Source: Clonostachys chloroleuca (Eukaryota; Ascomycota; Sordariomycetes; Hypocreales; Bionectriaceae). Taken from it: a DNA stretch of 64,000 bases. A program made the position numbers and the translations under genes. Location: the NCBI GenBank assembly GCA_037952775.1, contig JBANAY010000004.1, positions 8,804,001 through 8,868,000 on the forward strand, read 5' to 3'. Shown here piece by piece: positions 44,949 to 56,114 of the stretch (the first letter of the stretch is position 1; the number at the start of each line of letters is the position of its first letter). The notes below the pieces were generated by a model. The model searched no databases. It was not told where the DNA came from and saw only the letters and a list, made by a program, of their open reading frames with translations.

Positions 44949-45836
44949 TTAGGACCAAAGCTCTCGGAAAATTGTGTCAATCCATATAAAATGGTTAGGG
45001 TACTCATCCAGGACTCGTGAGATCCAAATGTACCAATCGTCCCTCCAATCACAGGCAAAATGAGCAACAGCATACTCCCAAAATGCTGGATACCACCCAG
45101 CTGCCTCCCAATCTATCAATACCACAGTCCCGTCCTTACGAAGGATAACATTCTTCCGCTGAAAGTCTGAATGAGTGAAAACTGGGATACTATCTCCAGC
45201 AATCTCCGGAAGGTATCGCGTATAGAACCCAAATTTTTGGTTCTCAGGATAGGCCAGATGATATTTAGATAAGATAGCCTCTATCATTTGTTGCTCTGAT
45301 TCAAAAGGGCCAGAAGAGGTTTTCTGGTCAGTATCGTTGCCATCCCAAAACATTCCATCCTCAAATGGCCGTTTTCCAACCACGCCAAAGTAGCCCTGGT
45401 GAGGGATATGACGTAGTTGTATAAAGTGAGCTCGGAGCTGATCAGTGATCTTCCTTTTTGCCTGATTATCAAGAGTAGACCAGCAGGATCGAAGGCTTTC
45501 CCCAGACACATTCTCCATTATAATATAATTTGTTGGTTTTTGAAAATCCTCTGTTGGAATAGAATATAGGGCGTAAACCTCTGGGATCGGTACTGTTGAG
45601 TGTTGTTTGATAAAACGCATTGTATGGCCCTCATTTAACGACACACCAACGCCATACTTGATGATGAAATGGTCTCCAATACGAACGATGCGCCGACCCG
45701 GGTATTCCTGGAGGACATTTTCAGACAAAGCAATGGCTTCGGTGGTAGGGAGTGGGCTGGGCAAAAGCGCTGCGTCAGCGATGAAGGGAATCGTATCGTA
45801 TATGTGTGTTTCGGTCTTTGATCTCGTGCAGCTCAT
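44949..45836 (-). CDS. Aminoglycoside-phosphotransferase-like kinase (APH family)
   Basis: 295 residues in a single exon, start to stop intact. The N-lobe has F-I-I-K-Y-G-V (K60 as the ATP-binding Lys) and the hinge Y-I-I-M-E-N-V. The catalytic loop is T-H-S-D-F-Q-R-K-N (H222, D224, N229), followed by V-L-I-D-W-E (D242) and the typical W-E-Y-A. This is the standard length and motif set of the fungal APH-like family. The substrate is unknown. It is only distantly similar to the other APH-like gene in this window (40053-41568), which has a longer N-lobe and an intron. Confidence 0.88.
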   Translation of the reverse strand: MSCTRSKTETHIYDTIPFIADAALLPSPLPTTEAIALSENVLQEYPGRRIVRIGDHFIIKYGVGVSLNEGHTMRFIKQHSTVPIPEVYALYSIPTEDFQKPTNYIIMENVSGESLRSCWSTLDNQAKRKITDQLRAHFIQLRHIPHQGYFGVVGKRPFEDGMFWDGNDTDQKTSSGPFESEQQMIEAILSKYHLAYPENQKFGFYTRYLPEIAGDSIPVFTHSDFQRKNVILRKDGTVVLIDWEAAGWYPAFWEYAVAHFACDWRDDWYIWISRVLDEYPNHFIWIDTIFRELWS

Positions 45837-47721
45837 TCTCCTCTCTGATAAACCAGAATCTGCTGTGAATTTAGTGCCAAGTGGAAGTCGGTAACAATAT
45901 TAAGGGGAACCTGCTCAGCGGGGACTGAGAGGAGAGTAGCGCAGAGCCGAAGTTAAGCCGAGACAGAGTGCGTGGCTGATGTAATCACAACAACCCCGAA
46001 ACCGGCGGCGCTGTTACATCCGCACCCGGATGCGGGTTTAGAGTTGCCACCGGGCAACCTAGGGCCACAAAAATTTCTCTTAGTAGCTTAGCGGCCACAA
46101 GACGCTCACTTTACGGTCAGAGGTACATAATAAGATAGATAGATATCCCCGATCAGGCAGAACTTACAATACGCTCGGAGAGGCTCCTTTAATACTAATG
46201 CGCTACAAAAAGTTAAGGCTGGTATATTTGTGAACTTGTATATTATTAGGCGGTATATAAATGTACCAGCAGAGCAATATATATGTCATATGCCCAGACC
46301 CAAAATAAAGGCAGGCCAGCACATCAAAGATATCAAGCTCCCCACACACACCCTACACCCCAACACCCTGTGCCACAAGCGCGGACATCGGCTTCAGCCG
46401 CCGTAGATAGGACACTGAACACTTGACTTGGAGAATAGCCCTCGAGCCAGTTCGCCAACAACACTATGTAACCACGGGAAAGCAATGGAACAGAACGGGG
46501 AAGCAAAATTGGGAAACAGCTGCAGTAACATGGCCTTGAGAAGATAGGAATGGAATCCGGACAACGTGCAGGGCAGTGTATAGCACAGCAGGGGCTTGAC
46601 GAGACGAGTACGAAAATTTAGCACGCAATGTCCTGAATCACGGCCACTAGCCAGGACTGACCTGGCAATCGGGTAGATGCAGCAAGTCTCGCGAAGCTGC
46701 ATATCTGCAATTTAACCTGGCCAAAGATACGATGAATTTTCCCCGGAATAGTTCGCTCGGCTGCGACAAATCAAGCCTGAATGGAACGACGCCTCCGCAG
46801 TAGGTTTGTTACCCGTTAACACCCCCTCCGACCGACGAACGACGCTCTGGAGACGCGGCGACCGAGATGCCAACCGATGGCTTACTACGTAGCCTTCTCC
46901 TGCCTCACCTAGGCAGAAAGCGCTTCACCCAGCATCCCGTATGCACTTTCAATTGATGATAGAAGAGTAGAAGCTGTAGAACAAAGCAGACCGATAGTGT
47001 TTCTGATAGTCTACTAAACTGGGTTTCTTAATATACACTCCTGCCGTGCCATTGCGCTTTTGTGTTCAATCTTCAGTGTAGAGCCTGGTATGTTGGCCCT
47101 TGTGAAGGTTTCTCCATCATGTAGCGCCAAGTAGGCATTGTCAAAGAGCGAGTTCCTACCTTCTTCACACTGCCGGAAGAACGCCTCGGATGCTATCTTG
47201 AGGATGGCCATATCTCTTAAGTATGCCTCGCAGAAGCTGAGCCCGTTATACAGGGGCCAAATTCTTCCTGAAGCACATCATCACATATCTGCGATGTTCG
47301 GCCGAGCTCGCGAAGCTGCTCGCATTGCGCAGCCATGGGAATTTTTGGATAGAAGAGGCTACCGGTCGGGGAGGCGCGGTGGATTCTGTGACGGCGTTAT
47401 CGACGTGATCCGGATGAAGACATTGTGTGGTTCATCGGCGAGGGCTGATGCTAGGTGAGGTTGGACGCGATCGAAGTCGAAGTCGGCAGAGAACAAGTCC
47501 AAAGGATCGCTTCGGAGGATGCCACGACTTGAAGGCTAGTCCGGAAGTATAGCCTTTGACAAAACGAGCTGAAAAGGGAGAAAAAGACCTCTGGCGAGCG
47601 TGTCGCGGCCTCTTCATGATGGTGTCTTCGTCCCTCATGACCATCAAATTATATGTTGGCTATGAGGTTTAGGGGCACCGATGGCATTTCGGTCTACATA
47701 GAGCCAATATAAAACGGGACC
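45837..47721. other. Mostly empty, possible decayed coding at 47.0-47.6 kb
   Basis: 45840-46990 shows nothing recognised. It contains a small inverted repeat (ccgcacccggatgcgggt at about 46018) and AT-rich sequence at 46130-46290. On the minus strand, 47014-47211 and about 47385-47510 (D-P-L-D-L-F-S-A-D-F-D-F-D) have protein-like composition but stops and no frame continuity. They may be remnants of one gene. Confidence 0.3.
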
Positions 47722-47856
47722 CATAAGCGAGCTCGGTCCGACTACTAATCCGGCTGTTTGTTGCAAACCAATCACATGTGACCCACACACCCGGAACATT
47801 GGGAAAAACTGCTACATGATTGGTCGGATTAGATGCTCATTGTGGTTGCACTCTTG
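47722..47856 (+). repeat. Dispersed repeat, copy 2
   Basis: Second copy of the roughly 130-bp block at 17730-17862, same strand. It shares cataagc, ggtccgactactaatccggct, accaatcaca, atgattggt and a ttagat end. Confidence 0.75.
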
Positions 47857-49168
47857 TAAACAACACTCTGTCAACGGCGCTCGCTTTGTGAGACGACGTT
47901 TTGACTTTCTCACCATGATTATGAGTCAGATCTACCTCCCAGTAGCTCTATACCATAGGTGTCCTCGTGTTGGCCGCTGGTGTCGTCGCTCCTCCGTAGC
48001 TTTCTCGCTCTTTTGCTCAGCACGCTGTGGGATGATAATGGGGTCGAACGGTTGCGTCGGAAATGTACCGCGAGGCCGCTAAGTCGCCTATGTGGGCACA
48101 CTGCGACTGCAAACGGTGTTATTTTCGCCCTTTATCAGTTCCCTACCCCCTCCCGCGAATCAACCCATCATCCTTCCCCAGGGGACTCTCGACCATCAGT
48201 ATCCGACAGATGACTGAACTATGAGGAATAGGTTCTGCAGACCCGCTAATAAGATGAGTAATGGAGCACCTCCAACTTCAAGAGTTCGCTTGACAATATA
48301 CATTTTCCGAGGAGAGGTCGACACATGGTTTAACCGACCTGTTCTCGCCTATTGGACGTCGCCCGACGTCACAAATTTCTTCCGCACTGTCCAGAGATAC
48401 GGCGGTATTTATGCTTGAAAATATTCCCCCAATTACAGGGGGAAGTCGAGGAATCGGATCGCGCCTGAGCGTCAACCGGTAATTCGATCCAATCTGGTTC
48501 GAAATAAAGTCGCTGAGGATAGCATTGCCGATCCGAGGAGACCCATAGGAGTAAAAGTCAATGTCATACCCAGCAGCACGAAGAATGATGCCCCTTATCC
48601 CTCACCCGCAGTCCTCGGAGAGATAGAAACAGATTTACGCAATATTTGGTGATGTTGAAGGTTAGAGTATAGACCTTTCGTTCCTCAAAGCAAGACATTC
48701 CCTCTCTTCCGTTCCTCGAGGCAAGACCTTTCCTCTCTTTCATTCCTTTAAGGAAAAGGCCAGGCAAGGCACCCGTTGTCTTACTGCGAGTGATCATCTT
48801 GAACCCTACCTAGAATATCCCTACCATTGGGCTTTCAAAAAGCTATGAACTGAAGTATTTCCCCGAGACAGTTAGCAGAAATAAGAATCATATATTCCAT
48901 TTTGGCATTCTGTAGTTGGTTCAGCCAGCTATGGGAATATTCTCAGTATAATTAAAGCTATTTGCATTTTCTATTCTTTGAAAATGGCATAAAAATACCC
49001 TAGTTGAGATATTAATTTATGTTTTATCTTCTTAATATATAGAGTCTTCTGGTCTTATATCTTGAGAGTTACTTCTATCACTTACCACGAACTTCATCAC
49101 TCACTCTACCTAATAACTATTATACTCGATTACACCAGTTACGCTTTATTACCCCTTAATAAGATATT
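47857..49168. other. Intergenic, nothing recognised
   Basis: Only short chance frames. 48880-49160 is strongly AT-rich and leads into the small secreted ORF. Confidence 0.4.
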
Positions 49169-49387
49169 ATGAAAGCCTTTTTATTACTCTTGCCGGTTGG
49201 ACTCGTTTCGGCTTTAGTCCAAGGCGACCATGCTCAAGGCGTGGATTTAGAAGACACCTGTACCTATGGCGCGATCAAGATTGCCCTAGACATGGTTATA
49301 CAGATAGCTGAAGGCTATACTGAAGAACCCGAATCAGGATTAGGGAGGGCTGTTTCATATTTATATTATATATTATATTTTAGCTAA
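49169..49387 (+). CDS. Possible small secreted protein
   Basis: 72 codons from ATG 49169. Residues 1-18 form a signal peptide (M-K-A-F-L-L-L-L-P-V-G-L-V-S-A). The mature part has one Cys and an acidic stretch, and the last 15 codons (L-Y-Y-I-L-Y-F) come from AT-rich sequence and may not be coding, so the gene could be truncated or have an unrecognised intron near 49345. No family is recognised. Confidence 0.4.
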   Translation: MKAFLLLLPVGLVSALVQGDHAQGVDLEDTCTYGAIKIALDMVIQIAEGYTEEPESGLGRAVSYLYYILYFS

Positions 49388-49613
49388 TTATTATTCTAAG
49401 TTATTAACTCGTTGCTCTGCTCCCCTCTGTATGATTCTACCCATCCCATATTCCAACCCATACCCAATTCTCGGTAATTTTAGCAGGTTCCGGGGAAGTG
49501 CCTGCTGTCCGCAGGTTGGGTTCGCCCTCGTGGTTTATATAGCTCGACTCGCCCTTATCCTCCGCAAGCCAGCCTTCTCTCCTTCCTTTGGAGGTTAATA
49601 TTGAGTTTCGCAG

Positions 49614-49785
49614 TTATGTGGGTTGAAGGAGATCCTTTTCATCGCCTTGGACAGCTCTTAAGCTTTCTTTGAGGGAGCCGTCGCGGACTACTGCGGGATC
49701 TAGTCTCGCTAACATTGCCAACTGCGCGTCAATTTGTGGGAAAGCTGGTTCGCTTGTTTCGACAGTTTCGTTGGTAAGGCTTGTA
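49614..49785 (-). other. Open minus-strand exon-like stretch
   Basis: From a good acceptor (CTACAAG, 49786) the minus strand is open for 56 codons to TAA at 49614, with a coherent acidic-helical composition (D-A-Q-L-A-M-L-A-R-L-D-P). It lies downstream of the rhodopsin-like remnant and could be its last exon or part of a different lost gene. Confidence 0.35.
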
Positions 49786-49872
49786 GTCCTCTTAGAATAC
49801 CATGTTTTGGTTCCCTTTACTTTACAGTTAGCCGTGTGCTTGTGTGTGCTGTGACCTGAGCTATAGTGTGGC

Positions 49873-50430
49873 CTAGCTTACTTTCGTTCCGCAGATAAGG
49901 ATGTTCTGCTTAAAGGGTAATCGCATCGACCAGGTCAAGGGTATCGGCGCTAACAGTATCACTATATCAGTAAGGATGGCAATTGAGGGGTCCGCAACAA
50001 ATAAGGTTGGCTGATTAAAACATTTTCCATCGACAATCCGGTTCCAGAATACCTGTATAGGTATGCAAATGATAATTTTCAACACCACGATGATGGTATA
50101 GGCGACAAATAGGGTGCTGATAAAGATGTAAATGGCTGTGGAGACGCCTCTCCTGACAGTAAATACGCGAGCGATGAGTAGTAGTAGGGAGACTTTGGTG
50201 AAGAATGCGGCCGGGCAGTAGATGGTAGAGACGATGTAAAGCCACTTTTCAGGGGTCAGCAAGCCGGGATGATAGGGTTGGTGACGACGTGTAATGAAGA
50301 AGATGGAAACTCACTTGTAAGTGATGTGAGAGAGACTTGGGCGAAACGTCCCAGGCATGAAGGCCCATGCCGTGATGGACCACTGGCAGGAATATAAGCA
50401 TGGACCTCAAGGTTTTCATAAATGGCAATC
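49873..50430 (-). pseudogene. Fragment of a fungal rhodopsin-domain (PTH11-like) membrane protein
   Basis: The minus-strand exon ending at 50315 (G-M-G-L-H-A-W-D-V-S) joins through GTGAGT...AAAAG to 50244-49890 (W-L-Y-I-V-S-T-I-Y, then several helices and C-F-N-Q-P-T-L-F-V-A-D-P-S-I-A-I-L-T-D). These are hallmark segments of the fungal 'rhodopsin' integral membrane family, including the extracellular Cys. A donor GTAAGC follows at 49881. The first helices upstream of 50390 and the last ones downstream are missing or scrambled, so this is a partial gene. Confidence 0.7.
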
Positions 50431-51031
50431 TTATAACCATGCATATGCAAATCATTATAAGCAAAACCTATAACACATTTCATAAGCGGTCAGAATCTTC
50501 AGGACTGCAGCACAAATGGGGTTTACCCAAGCTATAGTAGATGACACTAAATGTTCCCAGGTCAGCGAGATTCAAACAAATTGTTTGATGAGCGTCGTGC
50601 ATAGGGACTAAGCGCCCGCTTGCTACACGGACTGTTTTAGCCTCCACCGGAGCCTCGCCAATAGCGGTGCAGAGCGCGGATTATATACTATTGCTTTCTA
50701 GCATTACGAGACGCCCAAAACCTAAAATAACGGAGATGGATAGGTGGGGAAGGCGGCAATGCAACCGATGTAGTAGGTCGAGGAGGTGTTGGTAGTTACG
50801 CAAGAACAGCCGTGATTAGAAAGAAGCACCTATATTTGGTTCACAAGATGTTGCACGGGCGCGATACGTTCTATGCCCTCTCGCAGCTTCTTTGGCAATA
50901 GATTCGGAAGCACTCTGTGTAATCCTCGACAAAAGACAATCAGGGTAAATTATGCACTAGTTCCTGATGAAGGTATATAAGAGAGGTGTATACCACAAAT
51001 TGCTTGTCCGTATACTATCTACCAGAAATCA
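50431..51031. other. Intergenic
   Basis: Nothing coding seen. This is the 3' side of the Goodbye-domain gene. Confidence 0.4.
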
Positions 51032-52834
51032 CTAGCCAAAGCGAACACCACTAATCTTGCCAGAATTGTTCCCAATCTGAAAACCCGAGTTGGGCCCCGA
51101 AAACACCACACTGTTGGTGTAGGCGGTGGTGGACTGAATGACCTTGACCACCGTCTCACTCAGCAGCTTGTCCTGACCAGCAGCAACCTCCTTGAGTAGC
51201 GAAAGAGCGCCCTCGTCCCCTTTTAACCCAGACACCTCCTCTTCACACAGCTTGCGCTGTTCATCCTGAATGCCCGGGAAAAGATCGACTAACCCGTCCA
51301 AGAGTTCGCTAATATCCTCGATCAGTCGCGCAAAATTCTTCTCCCCGTAGAGGACAGTCACTTGGTCCTGCTCCAGCTCGGACTTGCCCTGCCGCTTCTT
51401 CGCGAGATCTTGCATCTTTTCGTGCAGTGATGCTGAGACGCCGTCGAGCTCTTCGGCCGGGTCCAGCACTTTGACAGAGGGGTTCCGCCGTCGCAATCGC
51501 TTCGACGCCGCCTCGGCTTCCGCAAAAAGCTCTAAAATCTGAGCGAGAAGATCCTGCACCTGCTCCTGATCCTCAGGAGCGAGCTTCGTCATTCGGAGCT
51601 GTTTCCCATCGCCCCCGCGGGCCTCATCCACATTCGCTAGCCCAACCGACTCACCCCACCGCGTCAGCCGGAGCCGGACAACGTCTAGTTTCAACAAACT
51701 AGTCTGGAAGCTCGTCTGCCCGTAGTTCGACCCTGGCTGGATGTACTCGAAGCTCTGCACGGCGTCGTTGAACAGCCGAGACTGCTCGTCTAGCTTCGCT
51801 AGCACGGCGTCCTGTTTCAGGTCCAGGGCCTGGGTTTGCTCGATGAGCGTCCCCGTGTCGGATTTGATCGACTCCAGCCGTCCGTCGATGACGGTTACCT
51901 GCGCGACGAGGAACTCGACGTTGCCGTTCATGCTTTGCACGATTTCGTCGAGGATCTCGACGGTGCGGAGGGTCGCTAGGCCGACGGCTTGCGTCAGCTC
52001 GTTGACGGCCTTTTCCATTTCTTGGATGGCGCCGGAGAGGGCGCCGTCTGACCCGTCGATCAGGCTGGAGAACCACTTTTCTAGATTCGGAGAATCCTGA
52101 TTAACATCACTATCGCAGGGGAAACAAGAAAGAGCGCGATCAAGGCAAACTTGTTCACTCACTCAATCTCTTCTTCCCGGCATACTCCTGCGCCACGGAA
52201 CATATAGTCAACATGCCAGAAAAGACACGCGCGACGCATCGCTGGAAGGGCGCTTGCTGGGGAGTTTTATCCTCGATCATGGAGAGTCGGTCAAAGAAGC
52301 GATGTGTAAAGTCAAAAAACCCCATGATCTTGTCGTAGTCGGCGGACACCGAGGCAAAAGACTTGCGAATTAAAATCGTCAATTTTGTGAGCAATCAGCA
52401 GGAGTCTATTCTCGAACCTGCATGACATGTCCAAAGGCCGTGAAAATCACGCTAGCTGGCATCGCGGGGGGAAAGCCTGGTAATCAGCATCAGCATCAGC
52501 ATCAGCAAACACGCTACGCTATCAATTCCAAATAAGAAAGACATACCGACGCAGCATTCCCAACAACTTCGACCGTATTAACAACCTTCTGAATGAGCCA
52601 GAGATTATTCTTGAATGCAGTCCGCACATTGTCTGTTTTCGACCGGTCATGCCGGAATTCCTTAAACTCGTTCGACAAGCCTTCCGTGCCCTTCATTATC
52701 TGGTCGATGTTGCTGAACCGGCCGGCCAGGTGGAGGGATTTCTTGGTCGTCTTCTCATAGTCCGCGACTGCTTCTTGCCAGAGTCGGGCGATGTCCGACA
52801 TCTGTGCTGCGTCGAGGATCCCCTCGGTAGCCAT
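51032..52834 (-). CDS. Goodbye-domain protein with C-terminal PP-type amyloid motif (cluster effector or partner)
   Basis: Exons 52834-52547, 52476-52418, 52361-52163 and 52080-51032 (introns GTATGT..CCAG, GTTCGA..GCAAG, GTGAGT..CTAG), about 531 residues. Residues 1-180 match the fungal Goodbye domain: L-W-Q-E-A-V-A-D-Y-E at the start, the F-P-P-A-x-P-A-S-V-I-F-T-A-F-G segment, V-S-A-D-Y-D-K-I. Residues 190-460 are largely coiled coil. The last 25 residues carry F-S-G-P-N-S-G-F-Q-I-G-N-N-S-G, core N513-N521, shared with the next two genes. Total exon length is one base short of a multiple of three: one extra base in the G6 run (52466-52471, in exon 2) would restore everything, so there is either a lesion or an assembly error. 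Divergent from the hydrolase gene. Confidence 0.8.
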
Positions 52835-54020
52835 GTTGGATGGAGCACGCGTGAGAGACGGATGAATACTGGGCCGATATGGAATGAGCGAGCGGGTATG
52901 GGAATGGTGTTGTTTCGACTCGGACACAGGAAAGCCAATATCTAATTGAGAGCAGAGGTGGGCTGAGAGGTCTGGACGGATGTCAAGTCCGCAAGCCCGC
53001 AACCCAACTTGACTGGCGAACCAATAGAGAGCCAACAGCTGTACCTTGAATTCTTGGCCCCCAGCCCAGCTTTACCCCTCCAACCCCACTTGGTCTCAAC
53101 ACAGTGAAAAATACCGCCCTCTCAGTTTGGAAAAGAACGGCACATCCTACACACAAATGCATTATCCCATTTGAAGAGACTACGGCATACTCAACTTGCT
53201 CATAGTGCTGTTTCACAATGAGTTTGGACAACTTGTTGAACGAGACTGCTCAGCAACAAGTGTGTATCAGGTAGCAATACTCAGGGCGGGTAATTGAACT
53301 GCCCCGCCACAGGGTATACGTTCTCTGCCACGTGCACTTGTAAAACAGCATTAATAATCAATGGCCATGAGTCAGTTATTCGCATGTTTCTTAACAGTGC
53401 TTGGAGAAACCACAACTTGTTCCTGCCAGACATATCAATATTACCAATCAATCAATGAAACATGAGGAGCCACACATTTGGCCAGCCGCAATCCGGTAGC
53501 AGAAGAGGATATATCTTTCAAGGTTCATCAAACGTCTCCGTAGTCGCAAGTACGTGTCACTTGTTAGTTGATCCGGCCCCCACTAATCCAAGACGCGACC
53601 GTATATCGCCCAGTCACATTAATACCCTGCTTGCCTCTTTGAACGTCCTGCATGGACTTGACGCGCGGCGGCCGCCGAGGCTTCAGCCAGGCAGCCACAT
53701 CCGGGTACGTAAATTATTCAGCGTAGAGCTCTGACAAGGGCATGGCGCTTTAGCCGCTTTGTGTATTTTTCGAAAGCATGGATTACAGTCTTGGATTGTC
53801 GCGGAGACTAATAAACAAGGGGGAAGCAGATCTAATGGTGAATCTTTTGTCTGTGTGTGAATCTTCCACGCTTCGACGTTGGTCGTATGTTGTCCCTTCT
53901 GTTTCACCTCTTCTGCATCGTATTGTCAATAATTCTTAAAAGTCGCAAAGGATCACTCATTGATTGCCTGCTTGCTATATATCCTAGCCAGCTTTCTTTT
54001 CCACTACACCTATCTTCAAA
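52835..54020. other. Shared divergent promoter region of the cluster
   Basis: 1.2 kb between the Goodbye-domain gene (minus) and the hydrolase gene (plus), with no supported gene. It is the likely common regulatory region of the two partners. Confidence 0.5.
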
Positions 54021-55147
54021 ATGTCTATCCGAGCGGTTCGAGAACCGGCCAACGCCAAAGTCGAGTAAGACCGGCCATCCCATTTCATCCTCTCTCAAAT
54101 CAACAAACTGACCCAAAAACCACCCGATAGTATCGTGTTCGTCCACGGCCTGCACGGCGACCAAGCACCATGGACATCCGAGGCCGACGTTTTCTGGCCA
54201 GAAAAGCTCCTTCCGGGGAAAATCTCCGACGCATGTATTCTGTCGTTTGAGTACGACGCGGCCGTCGGTCTCTTTTTCGACGAGGACGACGAAGTCACGG
54301 ACATTTCCAACGACCTGATTAACGAGCTGATGGACCATCGAACTGAGAAGGACAAGGTATTTTTTCCTTCCTTCTTCCCAGTTCCGCTCCCGCTCCCGCC
54401 CTACTTCACTAGGGACTCTTGCTCTTGAATCCAGCTAGTTGACGAAGCAACAACAGGAGGAAAGACCGATTATCTTCGTCGCGCATTGTCTCGGTGGCGT
54501 TGTTCTGGAGAACGTGCGTTACCTTACCCTCACTACTCGAGTTCCTCCACGGGAACCCCTTGACTAATGTGGGACATGGTTATTTCATGTCCGTCCAGGC
54601 CCTCGTCCGAGCCGCCGAACACCCCCGCAAAAAAGAGCTCGTCAGCTGTATCCACGGAATCCTCCTCCTCGGAACCCCGCACTTCCAACCGGACTCGCTC
54701 GCAGCAGCAACCAAGTATCTCCAAACCGCCGAGGCCTCGATCCCCCGCGAGTCGGACCTGAAAGACCGATTAACCCGCCTCAGTGAGATCCCCCGGCGCT
54801 TCGCCGAGCTCAAGCTAGCAGGCGCCGAGTTCGAGATCGAAGGGTTCTACGGCAGCAAGGAGGCCAAGATTGTGGATGAGGCGCTGGCCCGGGCGCCCGA
54901 TGCGCCGCCGCCCGAGCGCCTGGCGCGCAGCCACCTCCGGCTGAGCCAGTATGATGCTGAGGATGATAAGGATTTCAAGAAGGCGGTGAGGGTGCTTACG
55001 CAGTGGGCGGGGAAGATTGTGCTTCCGGAGGAGGAGAAGGGGGCTGCGAATGTGTCAAATGCGACGTTCTCGGGTTCGCATAATTCGGGGTTGCAGCTTG
55101 GGCAGAATGTGGGCACTCTGAAAGGGTTTAGCTTTGGGAGGGGCTAG
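54021..55147 (+). CDS. SesB-like alpha/beta-hydrolase with C-terminal PP-type amyloid motif
   Basis: Exons 54021-54064, 54131-54356, 54439-54513 and 54599-55147, with all junctions in frame, 297 residues. Strand-turn F-V-H-G-L-H-G-D (about 18-25) is the oxyanion region. The nucleophile elbow reads F-V-A-H-C-L-G-G (Cys107), where most relatives have G-H-S-x-G-G. A C-terminal H near R-S-H-L-R-L and an acidic residue in I-V-D-E-A fit the rest of the triad. The last 27 residues contain F-S-G-S-H-N-S-G-L-Q-L-G-Q-N, core N277-N285. SesB-type proteins are putative lipases activated by NLRs through amyloid templating. A MITE begins 3 bp past the stop codon. Confidence 0.85.
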
Positions 55148-55150
55148 ATA

Positions 55151-55638
55151 CTTGGTGTCGGGCAGAAGTAGTAACACAAGGCCCCGTTTTTACAGTGATT
55201 AGCACAGTCAAACAGTATAACCCAGCGCAGTGACCCTCATATTCCTCGAACTATTCTCTATTTTTCCTAGTGGCGTGTGTATATCTCATTGGCTGTAATC
55301 ATAGCCTCATAGCTTGCCCGTACTAAGAGTATTAGCCTGTTTAAGAAGTCTTCTAAAATAGCAGCCACAATGCGGTTATCGCGGGTACTATATATATGGC
55401 TTGGTGGGGTAAGGTCGTGTCGGACTCCTCTAATTAGTTAGCGGGGCTAGGTGCGCTAGACCCGTTGCCTAATGAGAGATTAGCGATTAGATTATTAAGA
55501 TAAAGAAGAAGTTAGGAGAAGTTAGGAGAAGAACGTGACCTCGAACCCCGCTTTTATACGTAGGTCGGCACGGAATTGCAGGGATTAAAGTAGAATAAAG
55601 AGCGGGGCTTTGTGCTGCTACTTCCGCCCGACACTAAG
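55151..55638. mobile_element. MITE with 36-bp terminal inverted repeats and TA target duplication
   Basis: Left TIR (55151-55186) begins cttggtgtcgggcagaag and right TIR (55603-55638) ends cttccgcccgacactaag. As reverse complements they differ at about six positions. TA flanks both ends (55149-55150, 55639-55640), as for Tc1/mariner/pogo elements. The 488-bp interior has no ORF and is full of TA/TTA changes, consistent with RIP. Confidence 0.85.
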
Positions 55639-55640
55639 TA

Positions 55641-56114
55641 GTTACAGATAGGGGAAGTTCGAGCCAGTTGACAGTTGGGCGGTTACGGTTAGAGGGGAGG
55701 GGATTGTTTCATTTCTTCCACACTTGCCAGTCGCCATGCTATGAAGCTGCCTCACTCGTAAAGCTAATAGCATAATCGAAATACCAGATTAGGGCGCTCC
55801 AGGCAACAATGGATTTTCCCCCTCGCGTTGTAGATGGTTTTGCTTGATAGCTAATGCGCTGGGAGAAAATTCATTTTGAACTCTCAAATAGCACTGCACC
55901 CTACAGCGCGGGAATCCAGATAATTCGTATTACTAGTGCCTAATAGCGGAAATCCCGAATCCTTCAATAGTTAATTCCTGGCAACTGCACCATGTAAACT
56001 AGCACATCACCTGACATGTCCAGTATTTCTAGGCAAGCGCTCGTTCAGCTGGCGGGGCTGAGCCGCAGCTTCCCTCCACCGCAATTTTGCATCAGTGACT
56101 GCTTCTATGATACG
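55641..56114. other. Upstream region of the NLR
   Basis: No other gene is seen. An in-frame ATG at 56016 precedes the preferred start at 56115. The promoter of the NLR is presumably here, now separated from the hydrolase gene by the MITE. Confidence 0.5.

Noticed and set aside
40053..45836. Antibiotic resistance genes (two APH-like kinases)
   Set aside because: Fungal APH-like proteins are a large family with other substrates. The motifs do not show aminoglycoside specificity.
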